Below, in pieces: positions 33,548 to 44,014 of a stretch of DNA of 64,000 nucleotides (position 1 is its first letter; every line of letters begins with the position of its first letter). Below the pieces are notes generated by a model. The model had not been told where the DNA came from and ran no database searches. It was given only the letters and a program-made list of their open reading frames with translations. Source of the stretch: Methylobacterium sp. J-070 (GTDB lineage Bacteria > Pseudomonadota > Alphaproteobacteria > Rhizobiales > Beijerinckiaceae). The DNA lies in contig NZ_JAKSXX010000291.1 of the NCBI RefSeq assembly GCF_022829385.1, forward strand, positions 32,290-96,289, in the 5' to 3' direction. The position numbers and the translations under genes are program-made.

Positions 33548-36500
33548 ATGCCCGCCCGACAGGTCGTCTTCACCATCTCCCGCGGCGTCCCGTTCCTGCC
33601 GACGCTCGCCGAGGCCCTTCTCTCCGGCCGGCTGGCCGGGGCGGTCGCGGACGACCCGCTGGCGCTCGCCGCCGTCACCATCTACCTGCCGACCCGCCGC
33701 GCCGCCCGGGCGCTCGCCGCGATCCTGGCCGACAGGCTCGGCCGCGACGCGCCCGGTCGAGCCGTGCTGCTGCCGCGGATGATCCCCCTCGGCGAGGCCG
33801 ACGAGGCGGAACTCGACCTCGCCGCGGAGCCGCTGCTGGAGGCCAACGCCGACCCGCTGAGCGCGCCGATGCCGCCCCTGGAGCGCCGGCTGATCCTCGC
33901 CCGCCTTGTCCAGGCCTGGGCCAGGACCGTGGACCGGACCCTGCTCCCCCTCGATGCGGAGGTGCCGTTCCTGGTCCCGTCCTCCCCCGCCGACGCGGTC
34001 GGGCTGGCGGGCGACCTTGAACGGCTGATGGACGCCCTCACGGTCGAGGGCCTGCCCTGGTCGGAAATCGGCGCCGCCGTGGAGGCGGAGTATTCCCGCT
34101 ACTTCGGCCTGACCCTCGACTTCGTGAAGATCGCCGCCGAGAACTGGCCGAAGCTGCTCGCCGAGCGCGGCCTGGCCGATCCCGTCGCCCGCGCCCGGGG
34201 CCTCCTGCTCGCCGAGGAACGGCGCCTGTCGCGCGGCGCGATCCCCGACCCCGTGATCGTCGCCGGCTCGCTCGGCTCCGTCCCCGCCACCGCCCGGCTG
34301 ATCGCCGCCGTCGCGCGGCTGCCTCGGGGCGCCGTTGTCCTGCCCGGTCTCGACATCGACCTCGACGCCGCCGGGTGGGACGGCATCGACACCGGCGAGG
34401 GATTCTCGCGGGTGATCGCGCACGGCCATCCGCAGGCGGTGCTGCACCGGCTGCTCGGGCCGGAGAACCTCAACCTGAGCCGCGCCGAAGTCGGCGCCCT
34501 CGGCGAGCCCGATGCCGGCCAGACGGCCCGGGCCGCGCTGCTGTCGCAGGCCCTGCGGCCGGCCGACACCACCGACGCCTGGGCCGATCTCGACCCGGAC
34601 GCGCGCGACGCCATCGCCCGGCTCGGCCTCGACGGGCTGGCGCTGGCCGAGGCCGCCGACGAGCGCGAGGAGGCGCTGGTCGCCGCCGTGGCGCTGCGCG
34701 AGGCCCTGCAGGAACCCGGCGCCACCGCGGCCCTGGTCACGCCCGACCGCGGCCTCGCCGGCCGGGTCGCCGTGGAGCTGCTGCGCTGGGGCATCGTGGC
34801 GGAGGACTCCGCCGGGCTCGCCCTCGCCGGAAGTCCGGCGGGCCGCCTCGCCCGGCTGGCGGCGGAACTTGCCGCCGACCTGGCCCGAAGCGCCGCGGAC
34901 GCGATCCCGGCGCGGCTGATCGCGCTGCTCTCGCATCCGATGGTCCACCTCGGCCTGACGCGCGCGGACGTCGTTCGCGGCGCTGCGGCCCTGGAGATCG
35001 GGCTGCTGCGCGGGCCGGTCCCGGCCCCGGGCTTTTCGGGGCTCCGGACGGCCCTCGCGGACGAGCGGGTCGGCCCGGTCGAGCGCCGCCCCCGGGCGAA
35101 GCGTCGCCTCACCGATATCGACTGGGACCTCGCCGCGGATCTGCTCGAACGGCTGGATCAGGTCTTTGCCGAATTCCCGGGGCCGGACGGGGCCGGTGAC
35201 TGCGACCTCGTCGCCACGGCGGCGCGCCACCGGGAGGCCTGCGACCACCTGATCGCCGGCCCGGCCGACGCACCCGAGATGGAGGCGGACGGCTCCCTGT
35301 CCTGTCTCGATGCGCTGTTCGACGACCTCGAGATGGCCGAACCCGGCCTGATGCCGGGGCGGTTCGACGATTACGCCACCTTCTTCACGTCCCTCGCCCG
35401 GGAGCGCGTCGTCGCCTGCTCGGGCGAGGCGCCGCATCCGCGGCTGCGCATCCTCGGCCTCCTGGAGGCGCGGCTGCTGTCGGTGGACCGGGTGGTGCTC
35501 GGCGGGCTCGACGAGGGCGTCTGGCCGGTGCGCACGCTGACCGACGCGTTCCTCAACCGCCCGATGCGCGAGCGGGTCGGCCTTAACCCGCCGGAGCGGC
35601 GGATCGGCCAGATGGCGCACGATTTCGTGCAGGCGCTCGGTTGCCGGGACGCGGTGATCACCCGGGCGCTGAAGCGCGAGGGCGCGCCGACCGTGCCGTC
35701 GCGGCTGATCCAGCGCCTGCGGGCGCTCTCGGGCGATTCCCGCTGGGAGGCCGTGCTTGCGGCGGGGCGCCGCTTCACCGGCCTCGCGGCCCGGCTCGAC
35801 GCCGCCCCGGCGCAGCCGCGGCTGAAGCGCCCGGCGCCGAAGCCGGATCCGGCGCTGTTCCCGCGCTCGCTCAGCGTCACCGAGATCGAGACGCTGGTGC
35901 GCGACCCCTACAGCATCTTCGCCCGCCACGTGCTCGGGCTCGATCCCCTCGACCCGCTGGCGGCGGCCCCGGGCGTCGCCACCCGCGGCTCCCTGGTCCA
36001 CGACGTCTTCGCGGCCTTCGCCGAGCGTCATCCCCGGGACCTGCCCCCGGATGCGGCCGAGCGGTTGCTCAATCTCGCGTTGAACGCCTTCGCCGAGATC
36101 GAGGCGACGTATCCGAACCTCTACGCCGAGTGGTGGCCCCGCTACGAGCGCATGGCCGCGGCCTATCTCGACTGGGAGGGACAGCGGCGGCCCGGCCTGA
36201 CCCGGGTGGCCCCCGAGGTCTCCGGACGCTGGGTGATCCCCATGGGCCGCGAGAGCTTCACCCTGCGTGCCCGCGCCGACCGGATCGAGCTGCGCCCGGA
36301 CGGCACCGCCTGCATCGTCGACTACAAGACCGGCACGCCGCCCACGGCGAAGATGATCTTCTCCGGCTTCTCGCCGCAACTGACCCTGGAGGCGGCGATG
36401 CTGATGCACGGCGCCTTCGCGGGCCTCCCGGCCGTCGGCGCCACGCCCGACCTGCTCTACGTCCACGCGTCGGGCGGCCGGAAGCCGTTCCTCCCGATCC

Positions 36501-36712
36501 CGGTGAAGCCCCCCCGGGGGGACGAGCGCGACGTCGCGGCGATCGTGGCCGAGCATGCCGGCCGGCTGCGGGGTCTGGTCGCGCGCTTCATGACCGGGGA
36601 GGCGGCCTACACGGCGCGGCCCTATCCGCAATACGCCAGCAAGTACGGAGCCTACGACCACCTCGCCCGGGTGCTCGAATGGTCGCTGGGCGGGGAGGAG
36701 GGCGGGGCGTGA
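33548..36712 (+). CDS. addB: Double-strand break repair protein AddB
   Basis: 1054 residues, normal for alphaproteobacterial AddB. AddB is the inactive-helicase, nuclease-bearing partner of AddA in the AddAB helicase-nuclease that resects double-strand breaks for RecA. The N-terminal helicase-like part starts VVFTISRGVPFLPTLAEALL with TIYLPTRRAARALA. The C-terminal RecB-type nuclease domain (about 775-1050) shows SVTEIETLVRDPYSIFARHVL, GSLVHDVFAAFAERH, and the catalytic core RADRIELRPDGTACIVDYKTG with its D-x-K motif. The gene ends PYPQYASKYGAYDHLARVLEW as usual. The expected addA downstream is missing; see the next feature. Confidence 0.95.
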   Translation: MPARQVVFTISRGVPFLPTLAEALLSGRLAGAVADDPLALAAVTIYLPTRRAARALAAILADRLGRDAPGRAVLLPRMIPLGEADEAELDLAAEPLLEANADPLSAPMPPLERRLILARLVQAWARTVDRTLLPLDAEVPFLVPSSPADAVGLAGDLERLMDALTVEGLPWSEIGAAVEAEYSRYFGLTLDFVKIAAENWPKLLAERGLADPVARARGLLLAEERRLSRGAIPDPVIVAGSLGSVPATARLIAAVARLPRGAVVLPGLDIDLDAAGWDGIDTGEGFSRVIAHGHPQAVLHRLLGPENLNLSRAEVGALGEPDAGQTARAALLSQALRPADTTDAWADLDPDARDAIARLGLDGLALAEAADEREEALVAAVALREALQEPGATAALVTPDRGLAGRVAVELLRWGIVAEDSAGLALAGSPAGRLARLAAELAADLARSAADAIPARLIALLSHPMVHLGLTRADVVRGAAALEIGLLRGPVPAPGFSGLRTALADERVGPVERRPRAKRRLTDIDWDLAADLLERLDQVFAEFPGPDGAGDCDLVATAARHREACDHLIAGPADAPEMEADGSLSCLDALFDDLEMAEPGLMPGRFDDYATFFTSLARERVVACSGEAPHPRLRILGLLEARLLSVDRVVLGGLDEGVWPVRTLTDAFLNRPMRERVGLNPPERRIGQMAHDFVQALGCRDAVITRALKREGAPTVPSRLIQRLRALSGDSRWEAVLAAGRRFTGLAARLDAAPAQPRLKRPAPKPDPALFPRSLSVTEIETLVRDPYSIFARHVLGLDPLDPLAAAPGVATRGSLVHDVFAAFAERHPRDLPPDAAERLLNLALNAFAEIEATYPNLYAEWWPRYERMAAAYLDWEGQRRPGLTRVAPEVSGRWVIPMGRESFTLRARADRIELRPDGTACIVDYKTGTPPTAKMIFSGFSPQLTLEAAMLMHGAFAGLPAVGATPDLLYVHASGGRKPFLPIPVKPPRGDERDVAAIVAEHAGRLRGLVARFMTGEAAYTARPYPQYASKYGAYDHLARVLEWSLGGEEGGA

Positions 36713-36792
36713 GCCGGGACGGGCCAGGGGACGAAGCCGCGCCGGCCGGGACCGCGTCGTGCCGCCGTCGCGTCCGGCAGGCCGCCCCCTAG
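36709..36792 (+). pseudogene. addA: Probable 5' remnant of addA (27 codons)
   Basis: A GTG overlapping the addB stop as GTGA opens a frame SRDGPGDEAAP followed by CRRRVRQAAP and a TAG at 36790. AddA normally starts exactly here, coupled to addB, and its N-terminus typically has an RRRQ-x-x-AADP-like motif just before the Walker A region. The resemblance to RRRVRQAAP suggests this is the start of addA with everything downstream lost. The identification is an inference from context and a short motif; chance similarity is possible. Confidence 0.45.
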
Positions 36793-36833
36793 ACTGTCAG
36801 CCTCGGCGGGATCGAATCGGGGAGTGGAGCTAG

Positions 36834-37322
36834 ATGACCTGCGAGCCTCTTGCGGATTTCGCCGCCCGGGCAAGCGCGTCGGGATCCGGCGCCGCGCCCG
36901 AGGGTGGCTTCGCCGCGCTCGTCCCCGAACTGGGCGTGACCGATCTCGATGCCAGCCTCCGGTTCTGGTGCGGACTCCTCGGCTTCTCGATTGCCTATGA
37001 CCGGCCTGCGGCGCGGTTCGCCTATCTCGTGCGCGGGCCCGTGCAGATCATGCTCTGCCAGCTCAACGGGCATTGGGAGACCGGCGAACTGGTTCGCCCT
37101 TTCGGACGCGGCATCAACTTCCAGACCACAATCCCGTCCCTCGCCCCGATCCTGGCCGCCCTGACTGAGGCCGGTTGGCCCATCCTCGAGGGACCGAACG
37201 AGGCATGGTACAGGGTCGGTGACGCCGAGCACAAGCAGCGGGAATGTCTCGTGCAGGATCCGGACGGCTATCTCATCCGCCTCGCCGAGAGCCTGGGTGT
37301 CCGCGGGCCCGGAGGGACCTGA
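36834..37322 (+). CDS. VOC family protein (glyoxalase/bleomycin resistance type)
   Basis: 162 residues with a ribosome site GGGGAGTGGAG ahead of ATG 36834. The N-terminal 25 residues are an extension; then comes one beta-alpha-beta-beta-beta pair typical of bleomycin-binding proteins: ALVPELGVTDLDASLRFWCG, then LLGFSIAYDRPAARFAYLVRG, VQIMLCQLNGHW, and ECLVQDPDGYLIRLAES. The single-domain, bleomycin-resistance-like subgroup usually sequesters ligands or has unknown enzymatic roles. It occupies the position where addA would be expected. Function not assigned. Confidence 0.88.
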   Translation: MTCEPLADFAARASASGSGAAPEGGFAALVPELGVTDLDASLRFWCGLLGFSIAYDRPAARFAYLVRGPVQIMLCQLNGHWETGELVRPFGRGINFQTTIPSLAPILAALTEAGWPILEGPNEAWYRVGDAEHKQRECLVQDPDGYLIRLAESLGVRGPGGT

Positions 37323-37768
37323 AGGGCCTTACGTCGGATGCCGATCACAGCACCCAAGTCGCCATCCCTTCATCCGCTTTCGGGGAACAGGCGCAGCTCG
37401 AGCATGTGCTAACTGAGGCGCATCACGAAGCGTGACGCGCTCTCCTCCCCCTTGCGGGGAGGAGTTGGAGGTGGGGGTGACGCAGACGGCACCGCGGAGC
37501 CACATCCGGCCCCGCCCCGCAAGGGCAAGGGGACGCGCGCCCAGAGCATGAAGCGCGTGATCCCATTCAAACCGAAAAGCTCCAGATCCGCGCTTCGCCC
37601 CGCCCAGCAGAGGGGGGGGAGGGCGCAGGGGTCACGCCCCTGCGCTTATCCTTCGCGCCTGCGGGAATACCGTCGAGTACGGTGGAGCGATCCCGTCCCG
37701 TGCGCCCCTCGCGCGGAGCGGCGTCGAGGGACGATCGGCAGGCCGGATCGGCGCGATTTTCCGTGAAA
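37323..37768. repeat. Repeat-rich intergenic region
   Basis: About 445 bases between the VOC gene and the convergent acyl-CoA dehydrogenase gene. Bases about 37442-37466 form a hairpin CTCCTCCCC-CTTGC-GGGGAGGAG followed by TTGGAGGTGGGGGT, a motif common in Hyphomicrobiales intergenic repeats. More C-rich and G-rich blocks lie near 37500-37530 and 37590-37630. No credible gene. Confidence 0.65.
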
Positions 37769-38998
<1,230 letters not shown>

Positions 38999-39107
38999 GG
39001 GAATTCCTCGCAAGGGATGCGTGCGGCCTCGCAGGCCCGCGCTTGGCGCTACCCTAGACCCGCGCGGCCCGCCGTCCAACGCGCCGGGTGACGCCGGGGC
39101 CGCGGCG

Positions 39108-40037
39108 TCACGCCCGGCCGAGGATCATCAGCCAGACCACGGTGGTGAGCGGCGCCAGCAGGGTCGAGACCAGCACCGAGGCCGCGACCATCCCGGTCTC
39201 GGTCCGGTAGCGCGCGGCCAGCAGGTAGGCGTTGATCCCCACCGGCATCGCGGCGAACAGGGTCGCCACCCCGGCATAGGCGGGCGGCATCGCGAAGACG
39301 TGGAAAGCCAGGATCCAGACCGCCAGCGGATGCAGGATGTTCTTCAGCGCCGCGATCACCAGCGCGCCTTTGAGGTCGAACAGCACCCGGTAGCGCTTCA
39401 GCCCGGCACCCAAAGCCACGAGCGCGCAGGTCGAGGCGGTGCCCGCGAAGGCATCGAGCAGCGACTGGGCGATGCCGGCCGGCGCCAGGCCGAGGCCCTT
39501 CAGGGCCATGCCGACCAGGAGCGCCACGAAGATCGGGTTCCGCAGCAGCACCAGGGCGAGGCCGCGGAGCCGCGCCAGGATCGGCAGGCCGGACTCCGAC
39601 TCGATCAGGAAGGTCGCGCTGCCCATCATCAGCGGAAGGTGGACCGCGAGCAGCATGAACAGCGGGAAGGCGCCCTCCTCGCCGTAGGCCTGGAGGATCA
39701 TCGGGACGCCGACGAACACGGTGTTCGACTGGCTCGCCGCGAAGCCGTGCAGGATCGCGCCCCGCCGCTCGATCCCGGCGCGCCGCCGGGCGATCAGCGT
39801 GCCGACGAACCACGAGACGCCGGCGCCGCCGAAATACGAGACCCAGTAGGACCACGCCACCGTGCCGGTCATCCCGGGCTTCGTCAGCGTGGCGATGATC
39901 AGGGCCGGGACGGCGACCGCGAAGACGTATTCCGACAGGCCGTCGCTCACCTTGTCGGAGAGCAGACCCGCGAGCGCGGCGCCCCAGCCGATCAGAACGA
40001 TCCCGAAGATCGGGGCAATGGTGGCGAGGGCGTTCAC
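39108..40037 (-). CDS. AEC (auxin efflux carrier) family transporter
   Basis: 309 residues from GTG 40037; an ATG at 40082 would add 15 residues of poor membrane character. Ten predicted helices in two five-helix halves, beginning NALATIAPIFGIVLIGWGAA. Typical AEC features are SEYVFAVAVPALIIATLTKP near the first half and PVGINAYLLAARYRTETGMV with STLLAPLT in the last helices. The family includes malonate, malate and auxin-like carriers; substrate unknown. It lies 109 bases upstream of gcdH on the same strand, so joint transcription is possible, but a role in the same pathway is not shown. Confidence 0.9.
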   Translation of the reverse strand: MNALATIAPIFGIVLIGWGAALAGLLSDKVSDGLSEYVFAVAVPALIIATLTKPGMTGTVAWSYWVSYFGGAGVSWFVGTLIARRRAGIERRGAILHGFAASQSNTVFVGVPMILQAYGEEGAFPLFMLLAVHLPLMMGSATFLIESESGLPILARLRGLALVLLRNPIFVALLVGMALKGLGLAPAGIAQSLLDAFAGTASTCALVALGAGLKRYRVLFDLKGALVIAALKNILHPLAVWILAFHVFAMPPAYAGVATLFAAMPVGINAYLLAARYRTETGMVAASVLVSTLLAPLTTVVWLMILGRA

Positions 40038-40143
40038 GGATCCGGGCGGCGTGCTGCAGGGCGGGCGGCCCGCCCATAGCACGCTGCCGCCGGATCCTGC
40101 CTCGGCGCCCGAGGAATGGGGCGCCGGCTCCGGACGCGTCGGC

Positions 40144-40593
40144 CTACTTGTTCTCGAGCACCTCGATCGGGTCGGTGCGCTGGCTCGCGGGCGGCTCCCT
40201 GGTCAGGTTGGTGCCGCTCTCGCGCCGGGCCTTGGCGTCCCGCGGGGCGCCCGCATCGCCGACGTTGCTCTGCGTCGGCACCGTGCCGGAGGCGAGTTCG
40301 AGGCAGGTCACCATCTCGACGTAGGACGGATAGCCACCGGCCTTGAACTGATCCTCACACTGCCGCTTGGCCGACGCGGTGTAGCGGCCCCATTGGCGCT
40401 CCGCCTCCTTCTTGGCGTCCCGCTCCGAGCGCAGGCAGCCGTCGTAATTGGCTTTGTCGCTGATCGACGTGTTGGCCACCTGGGCCGACCGGCAGGTCTT
40501 CTCGACGTCGAGGTTCGGCACCGCATCGGCCCGGGCCGGGCCAGCGATGAGGCCGAGCCCGAGTGCGACAAGGGCGGAGGATATCGGATGCAT
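40144..40593 (-). CDS. Secreted protein of unknown function
   Basis: 149 residues. Signal peptide MHPISSALVALGLGLIAGPA ends RADA before VPNLDVEKTC. The mature part is charged and has four Cys (EKTCRSAQ, YDGCLRSE, KRQCEDQF, VTCLELAS) spaced so that two disulfides are likely. The C-terminal 45 residues are hydrophilic and disordered-looking. Similar small periplasmic proteins are common in this order, but I do not know a function. Confidence 0.78.
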   Translation of the reverse strand: MHPISSALVALGLGLIAGPARADAVPNLDVEKTCRSAQVANTSISDKANYDGCLRSERDAKKEAERQWGRYTASAKRQCEDQFKAGGYPSYVEMVTCLELASGTVPTQSNVGDAGAPRDAKARRESGTNLTREPPASQRTDPIEVLENK

Positions 40594-40990
40594 GGTGGTC
40601 GAGGCTCGCGATCGAGGGGCGTCAACAGAGGGCTTTGCCGTCAGAACGCGCCAGCGTGCCTATCGGTGCCCGCCAGCCCGGACGGAGCCGTGCGAAGGCT
40701 CGGCATGAAAGCGGAGCGGGAGGTCCATCGGACAATCGGGAGCGAACCTGACTCCGGGCCTGCCGCCGTATCGGCGCGGATATCGTCACGCACGCGCCCG
40801 AAAGTCTTTACGACGATAAGTGCCTCTATGCGCGTATATCAATATTATCATCTTTCAATTTCCTGATCGCGCATGAACGGCCTCAGGATTTTCACGCGAT
40901 AAAATCTGAGCTAAAGTCGTTCTAAAGTTCTGGGCGGTGGAAGCGTATCGCCCTATCTCACTGAAAGATCGACGAGGCACAGGGTTAGTT
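40594..40990. promoter_or_regulatory. Divergent intergenic region upstream of the chemoreceptor gene
   Basis: About 400 bases. The part from 40800 to 40960 is AT-rich and probably contains the promoter for the chemoreceptor gene; CACAGGG near 40979 acts as its ribosome site. The GC-rich left part has no credible gene. Confidence 0.45.
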
Positions 40991-42658
40991 ATGATCAATA
41001 CGATCAAGGGCCGTCTGATCATCCTGATCGCACTGCTCGGCACCCTCCTTTTGGCCTCGGTCTTGGTCGGTCAATTCGCCCTTTCCAGCAGCAACAACAA
41101 TCTCAGGATCGCCTACGAGAATCGGGTCGTTCCGCTCAGCCAGTTCCTGGCCGTTCGTGAGGCCTACGATCGGATCGTCGACGCGTCGCGCGAGGTGCGC
41201 GAGCAGGTCGCCAATCCCCGTGACGCCGCGGGACGCATCGAAGCCGGTCTGGCCCGCGTCAACCAGCAATGGGCGGCTTATCGCGCACGCGATCTCGGCC
41301 CCGAGGAGAAGCGGCTGGCGGCCGACATGCAGGCGCAGGTCGATCGGAATGCGGCAATCGTCGCTGGCGTGCTCGATCGGCTGCGCGGCGGGACCCTCGA
41401 CGGTTACAGCGCCACCCACCTCGCGCTCAATCAGATGATGGCGCCGACCGTCGCCGCCCTGGCGAAGCTGACCGATCTGCAACTCGGGGAGACGCGCGCC
41501 GAGTTCGAGCGCGCGCAGGAGGCCGCTTCCAATGCCAAGTCGATCCTGATCGCGTTCCTGGCGGCGGCGGCGCTGGCCACCTTGTTCGGCCTGCACACCG
41601 TGCTCATCCGGGTGATCCGACCGCTCGATCACACCACCGCCCTGATGGGCCGCCTGGCGTCCGGCGATCTGACCGTGACGGTCACCGGAGCCGAACGGCG
41701 GGACGAGGTCGGCGCGATGATCCGGGCCGTCCAGATCTTCAAGGATGCGATGCTGTCCAAGCGGGCCGCCGACGAGGCTGCCGCCGCCGAGAACGAGGCC
41801 AAGATACAACGGGCCGCGTTGCTCGATGAGGTCACCAAGCGCTTCGAGGACAACGTCTCGGCTCTGACCCACGGCTTGGGGAGCGCCGCCTCCGAGATGG
41901 AGGCCACGGCCCAGGCCATGACCGGCGTGGCGGGCCAGACCACCCAACAGGCCGCGACCGTGGCCAGCGCCGCCGCGGAGACGTCCGGTAACGTGCAGAC
42001 CGTGGCGTCCGCGACCGAGGAGATGGCCGCCTCCGTGCAGGAGATCGTGGAGCAGGTGACCCGCTCGGCGCAGATCGCTGACCGCGCGGTCGAGGGCGCG
42101 ACCCGCACCAGCGCCACGGTCCGCCGCCTGGCGACCACGGCCGAGCGCATCGCTGCCTTCGTGGACGTGATCGCCAACATCGCCAGCCAGACCAACCTGC
42201 TGGCGCTGAACGCCACGATCGAGGCCGCGCGCGCGGGCGAAGCGGGCCGCGGCTTCGCGGTGGTCGCGGGCGAGGTCAAGGAACTGGCCGAACAGACCGC
42301 GAAGGCCACCGGCGAGATCGGCGAGCGGATCGGCGAGATCCAGACCGCCACCAACGAAGCGGTCGGCGACATCGAGGCGATCGGCCGGATCATCGGCGAG
42401 ATGTCGAGCTACGCGACCGCGGTCGCCGCCGCGATGGACGAGCAGGGCGCCGCGACCCGGGAGATCACCCGCAACGTGCAGGAGGCGGCCCGCGGGACCG
42501 AGCAGGTCACGCGCAACGTCGCCGGCCTCCGCGAGGGCGCGAGCCAGACCGGTGTGGCGGCCGTGCAGGTCCTGAGCGCGGCCAAGACGCTGTCCCGGCA
42601 TTCCGACCGCCTGACCCGGGAGGTCGGCGCGTTCCTGGGTAGCGTCAAGGCGGCTTGA
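40991..42658 (+). CDS. Methyl-accepting chemotaxis protein
   Basis: 555 residues from ATG 40991. Transmembrane chemoreceptor that controls CheA activity. TM1 about 9-31 (LIILIALLGTLLLASVLVGQ), a periplasmic four-helix-bundle sensor about 32-193, TM2 about 194-215, HAMP about 216-268 (RVIRPLDHTTALMGRLASGD), then the coiled-coil signalling domain with the tip IASQTNLLALNATIEAARAG plus GRGFAVVAGEVKELA. There is no C-terminal CheR/CheB-tethering pentapeptide; the protein ends GSVKAA. Ligand unknown. Unlike the protein encoded at 762-1844 it has the normal domain order and full length. Confidence 0.96.
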   Translation: MINTIKGRLIILIALLGTLLLASVLVGQFALSSSNNNLRIAYENRVVPLSQFLAVREAYDRIVDASREVREQVANPRDAAGRIEAGLARVNQQWAAYRARDLGPEEKRLAADMQAQVDRNAAIVAGVLDRLRGGTLDGYSATHLALNQMMAPTVAALAKLTDLQLGETRAEFERAQEAASNAKSILIAFLAAAALATLFGLHTVLIRVIRPLDHTTALMGRLASGDLTVTVTGAERRDEVGAMIRAVQIFKDAMLSKRAADEAAAAENEAKIQRAALLDEVTKRFEDNVSALTHGLGSAASEMEATAQAMTGVAGQTTQQAATVASAAAETSGNVQTVASATEEMAASVQEIVEQVTRSAQIADRAVEGATRTSATVRRLATTAERIAAFVDVIANIASQTNLLALNATIEAARAGEAGRGFAVVAGEVKELAEQTAKATGEIGERIGEIQTATNEAVGDIEAIGRIIGEMSSYATAVAAAMDEQGAATREITRNVQEAARGTEQVTRNVAGLREGASQTGVAAVQVLSAAKTLSRHSDRLTREVGAFLGSVKAA

Positions 42659-42729
42659 GCGACTCGCGAGGAGGCGTGATCGAGGTCAAGCGCAGGTGCT
42701 CGCGTGCCGCACATGGCGGCCAACGCGGC

Positions 42730-43932
42730 TCAGGGCGCCGCATGCCCCGCGCGCAGGGCCTGATCGAGATCGGCGAGAAGGTCGTCCGTGTCCTCGATGC
42801 CGGTGGAGAGGCGCAGCAGATCGGGCGGGCAGGGGCTGCCCGGACCCTCCACCGAGGCCCGGTGCTCGATGAGGCTCTCGACGCCGCCCAGCGACGTCGC
42901 CCGCTTCCACAGCCGCACCCGGGCCGCGGTGGCGACGGCACCGGCCTCGCCGCCCGCGACCCGGATCGACAGCATGAAGCCGAACCCGTCCCGCATCTGC
43001 CGGCGGGCGACCGCATGCCCCGGATCGTCCGGAAGTCCCGGATAGAGGACGCGGGTCACGTGCGGGTGTCCGCGCAGGCGCTCGGCGAGCCGCATCGCGC
43101 CCGCCGCCTGCGCGGCCGCCCGCAGGTGCAGGGTCCGCAGGGACCGCATCAGCAGGTAGGCCTCGAACGGGCCGAGGATCCCGCCGCTGCCGGCGCGGAT
43201 CCCCTGGATCCGTTCCCAGAACGCGTCGGCCCGCGCACCCGCCAGCACGCCCGCCACCACGTCGGAATGGCCGTTGAGGATCTTGGTCGCCGAGTGCATC
43301 ACCAGATCGGCACCGAGTTCCAGGGGGCGCGTGTGCACCGGCGAGGCGGCGGTGGAATCGACCGCGAGCCGGGCCCCCGCCGCGTGGGCGATCTCCGCGG
43401 CCGCCGCGATGTCGGAGACCGTCCAGAGGGGGTTGCCCGGGGTCTCGATCCACACGAGCCGGGTCCGGCCCGGCTGGACCGCGGCACGCAGGGCGTCGAG
43501 ATCGTCCGTGTCCACGAAGGTCAGGGTCAGGCCGCGGCGGGGCGCCTCCTCGCGCAGCCAGCGCTTCAGCGCCCAGTACATGACGGTGCCGGCGACCACG
43601 TGGTCGCCGGGCTCCAGCGCGCCGAACACCGCCGTGGCCGCCGCCATCCCGGATCCGAACAGCAGCGCGCCGGCCTGCGCGCCCTCCAGCATCGCCAGGA
43701 CGGCTTCGGCCTCGCGCACGGTCGCGTTGTCGGGCCGCGCGTAGCTGTAGCCCGAGCTGTAGCGGTTGTCGGGATCGCGGATGAACGTGGTGGAGACATG
43801 GAGGGGCATCACCACCGCCCGGGTCCCGGGGTCTATCCGGCCCATCGCCTGCGCGGCGAGGCTCCGGGGCGCGAAGTCCCGGCCTTCGGTCCGGGTATCC
43901 GACGGGCCCTGCGGCGCGTTAGGCTGTGACAT
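42730..43932 (-). CDS. Trans-sulfuration enzyme family protein (cystathionine gamma-synthase type)
   Basis: 400 residues from ATG 43932, with GGGAA seven bases upstream. PLP enzyme of the Cys/Met metabolism family: RYSSGYSYARPDNATVREAE (cofactor Tyr and Arg), LLFGSGMAAATAVFGAL, WIETPGNPLWTVSDIA, the PLP lysine in HSATKILNGHSD (Lys217), and the C-terminal SLGGVESLIEHRAS. Members make cystathionine, cleave it, or act on methionine or O-acetylhomoserine; sequence alone does not decide. The upstream plus-strand gene is the TspO gene, and the two starts are separated by about 80 bases. Confidence 0.93.
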   Translation of the reverse strand: MSQPNAPQGPSDTRTEGRDFAPRSLAAQAMGRIDPGTRAVVMPLHVSTTFIRDPDNRYSSGYSYARPDNATVREAEAVLAMLEGAQAGALLFGSGMAAATAVFGALEPGDHVVAGTVMYWALKRWLREEAPRRGLTLTFVDTDDLDALRAAVQPGRTRLVWIETPGNPLWTVSDIAAAAEIAHAAGARLAVDSTAASPVHTRPLELGADLVMHSATKILNGHSDVVAGVLAGARADAFWERIQGIRAGSGGILGPFEAYLLMRSLRTLHLRAAAQAAGAMRLAERLRGHPHVTRVLYPGLPDDPGHAVARRQMRDGFGFMLSIRVAGGEAGAVATAARVRLWKRATSLGGVESLIEHRASVEGPGSPCPPDLLRLSTGIEDTDDLLADLDQALRAGHAAP

Positions 43933-44014
43933 CTGGCGATTCCCGGCGGATGGAGACGGGCGCGTGCCACGGCGCGTGCGCCCCGGCAAGCCGCGCCGCG
44001 TGGAGACCGACCCT

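Noticed and set aside
31760..36661. 1633-codon open frame on the minus strand
   Set aside because: Antisense to tcuA-like and addB genes; open only because GC-rich third positions avoid stop codons. The translation is low-complexity Arg/Gly/Asp/His-rich with no domain.
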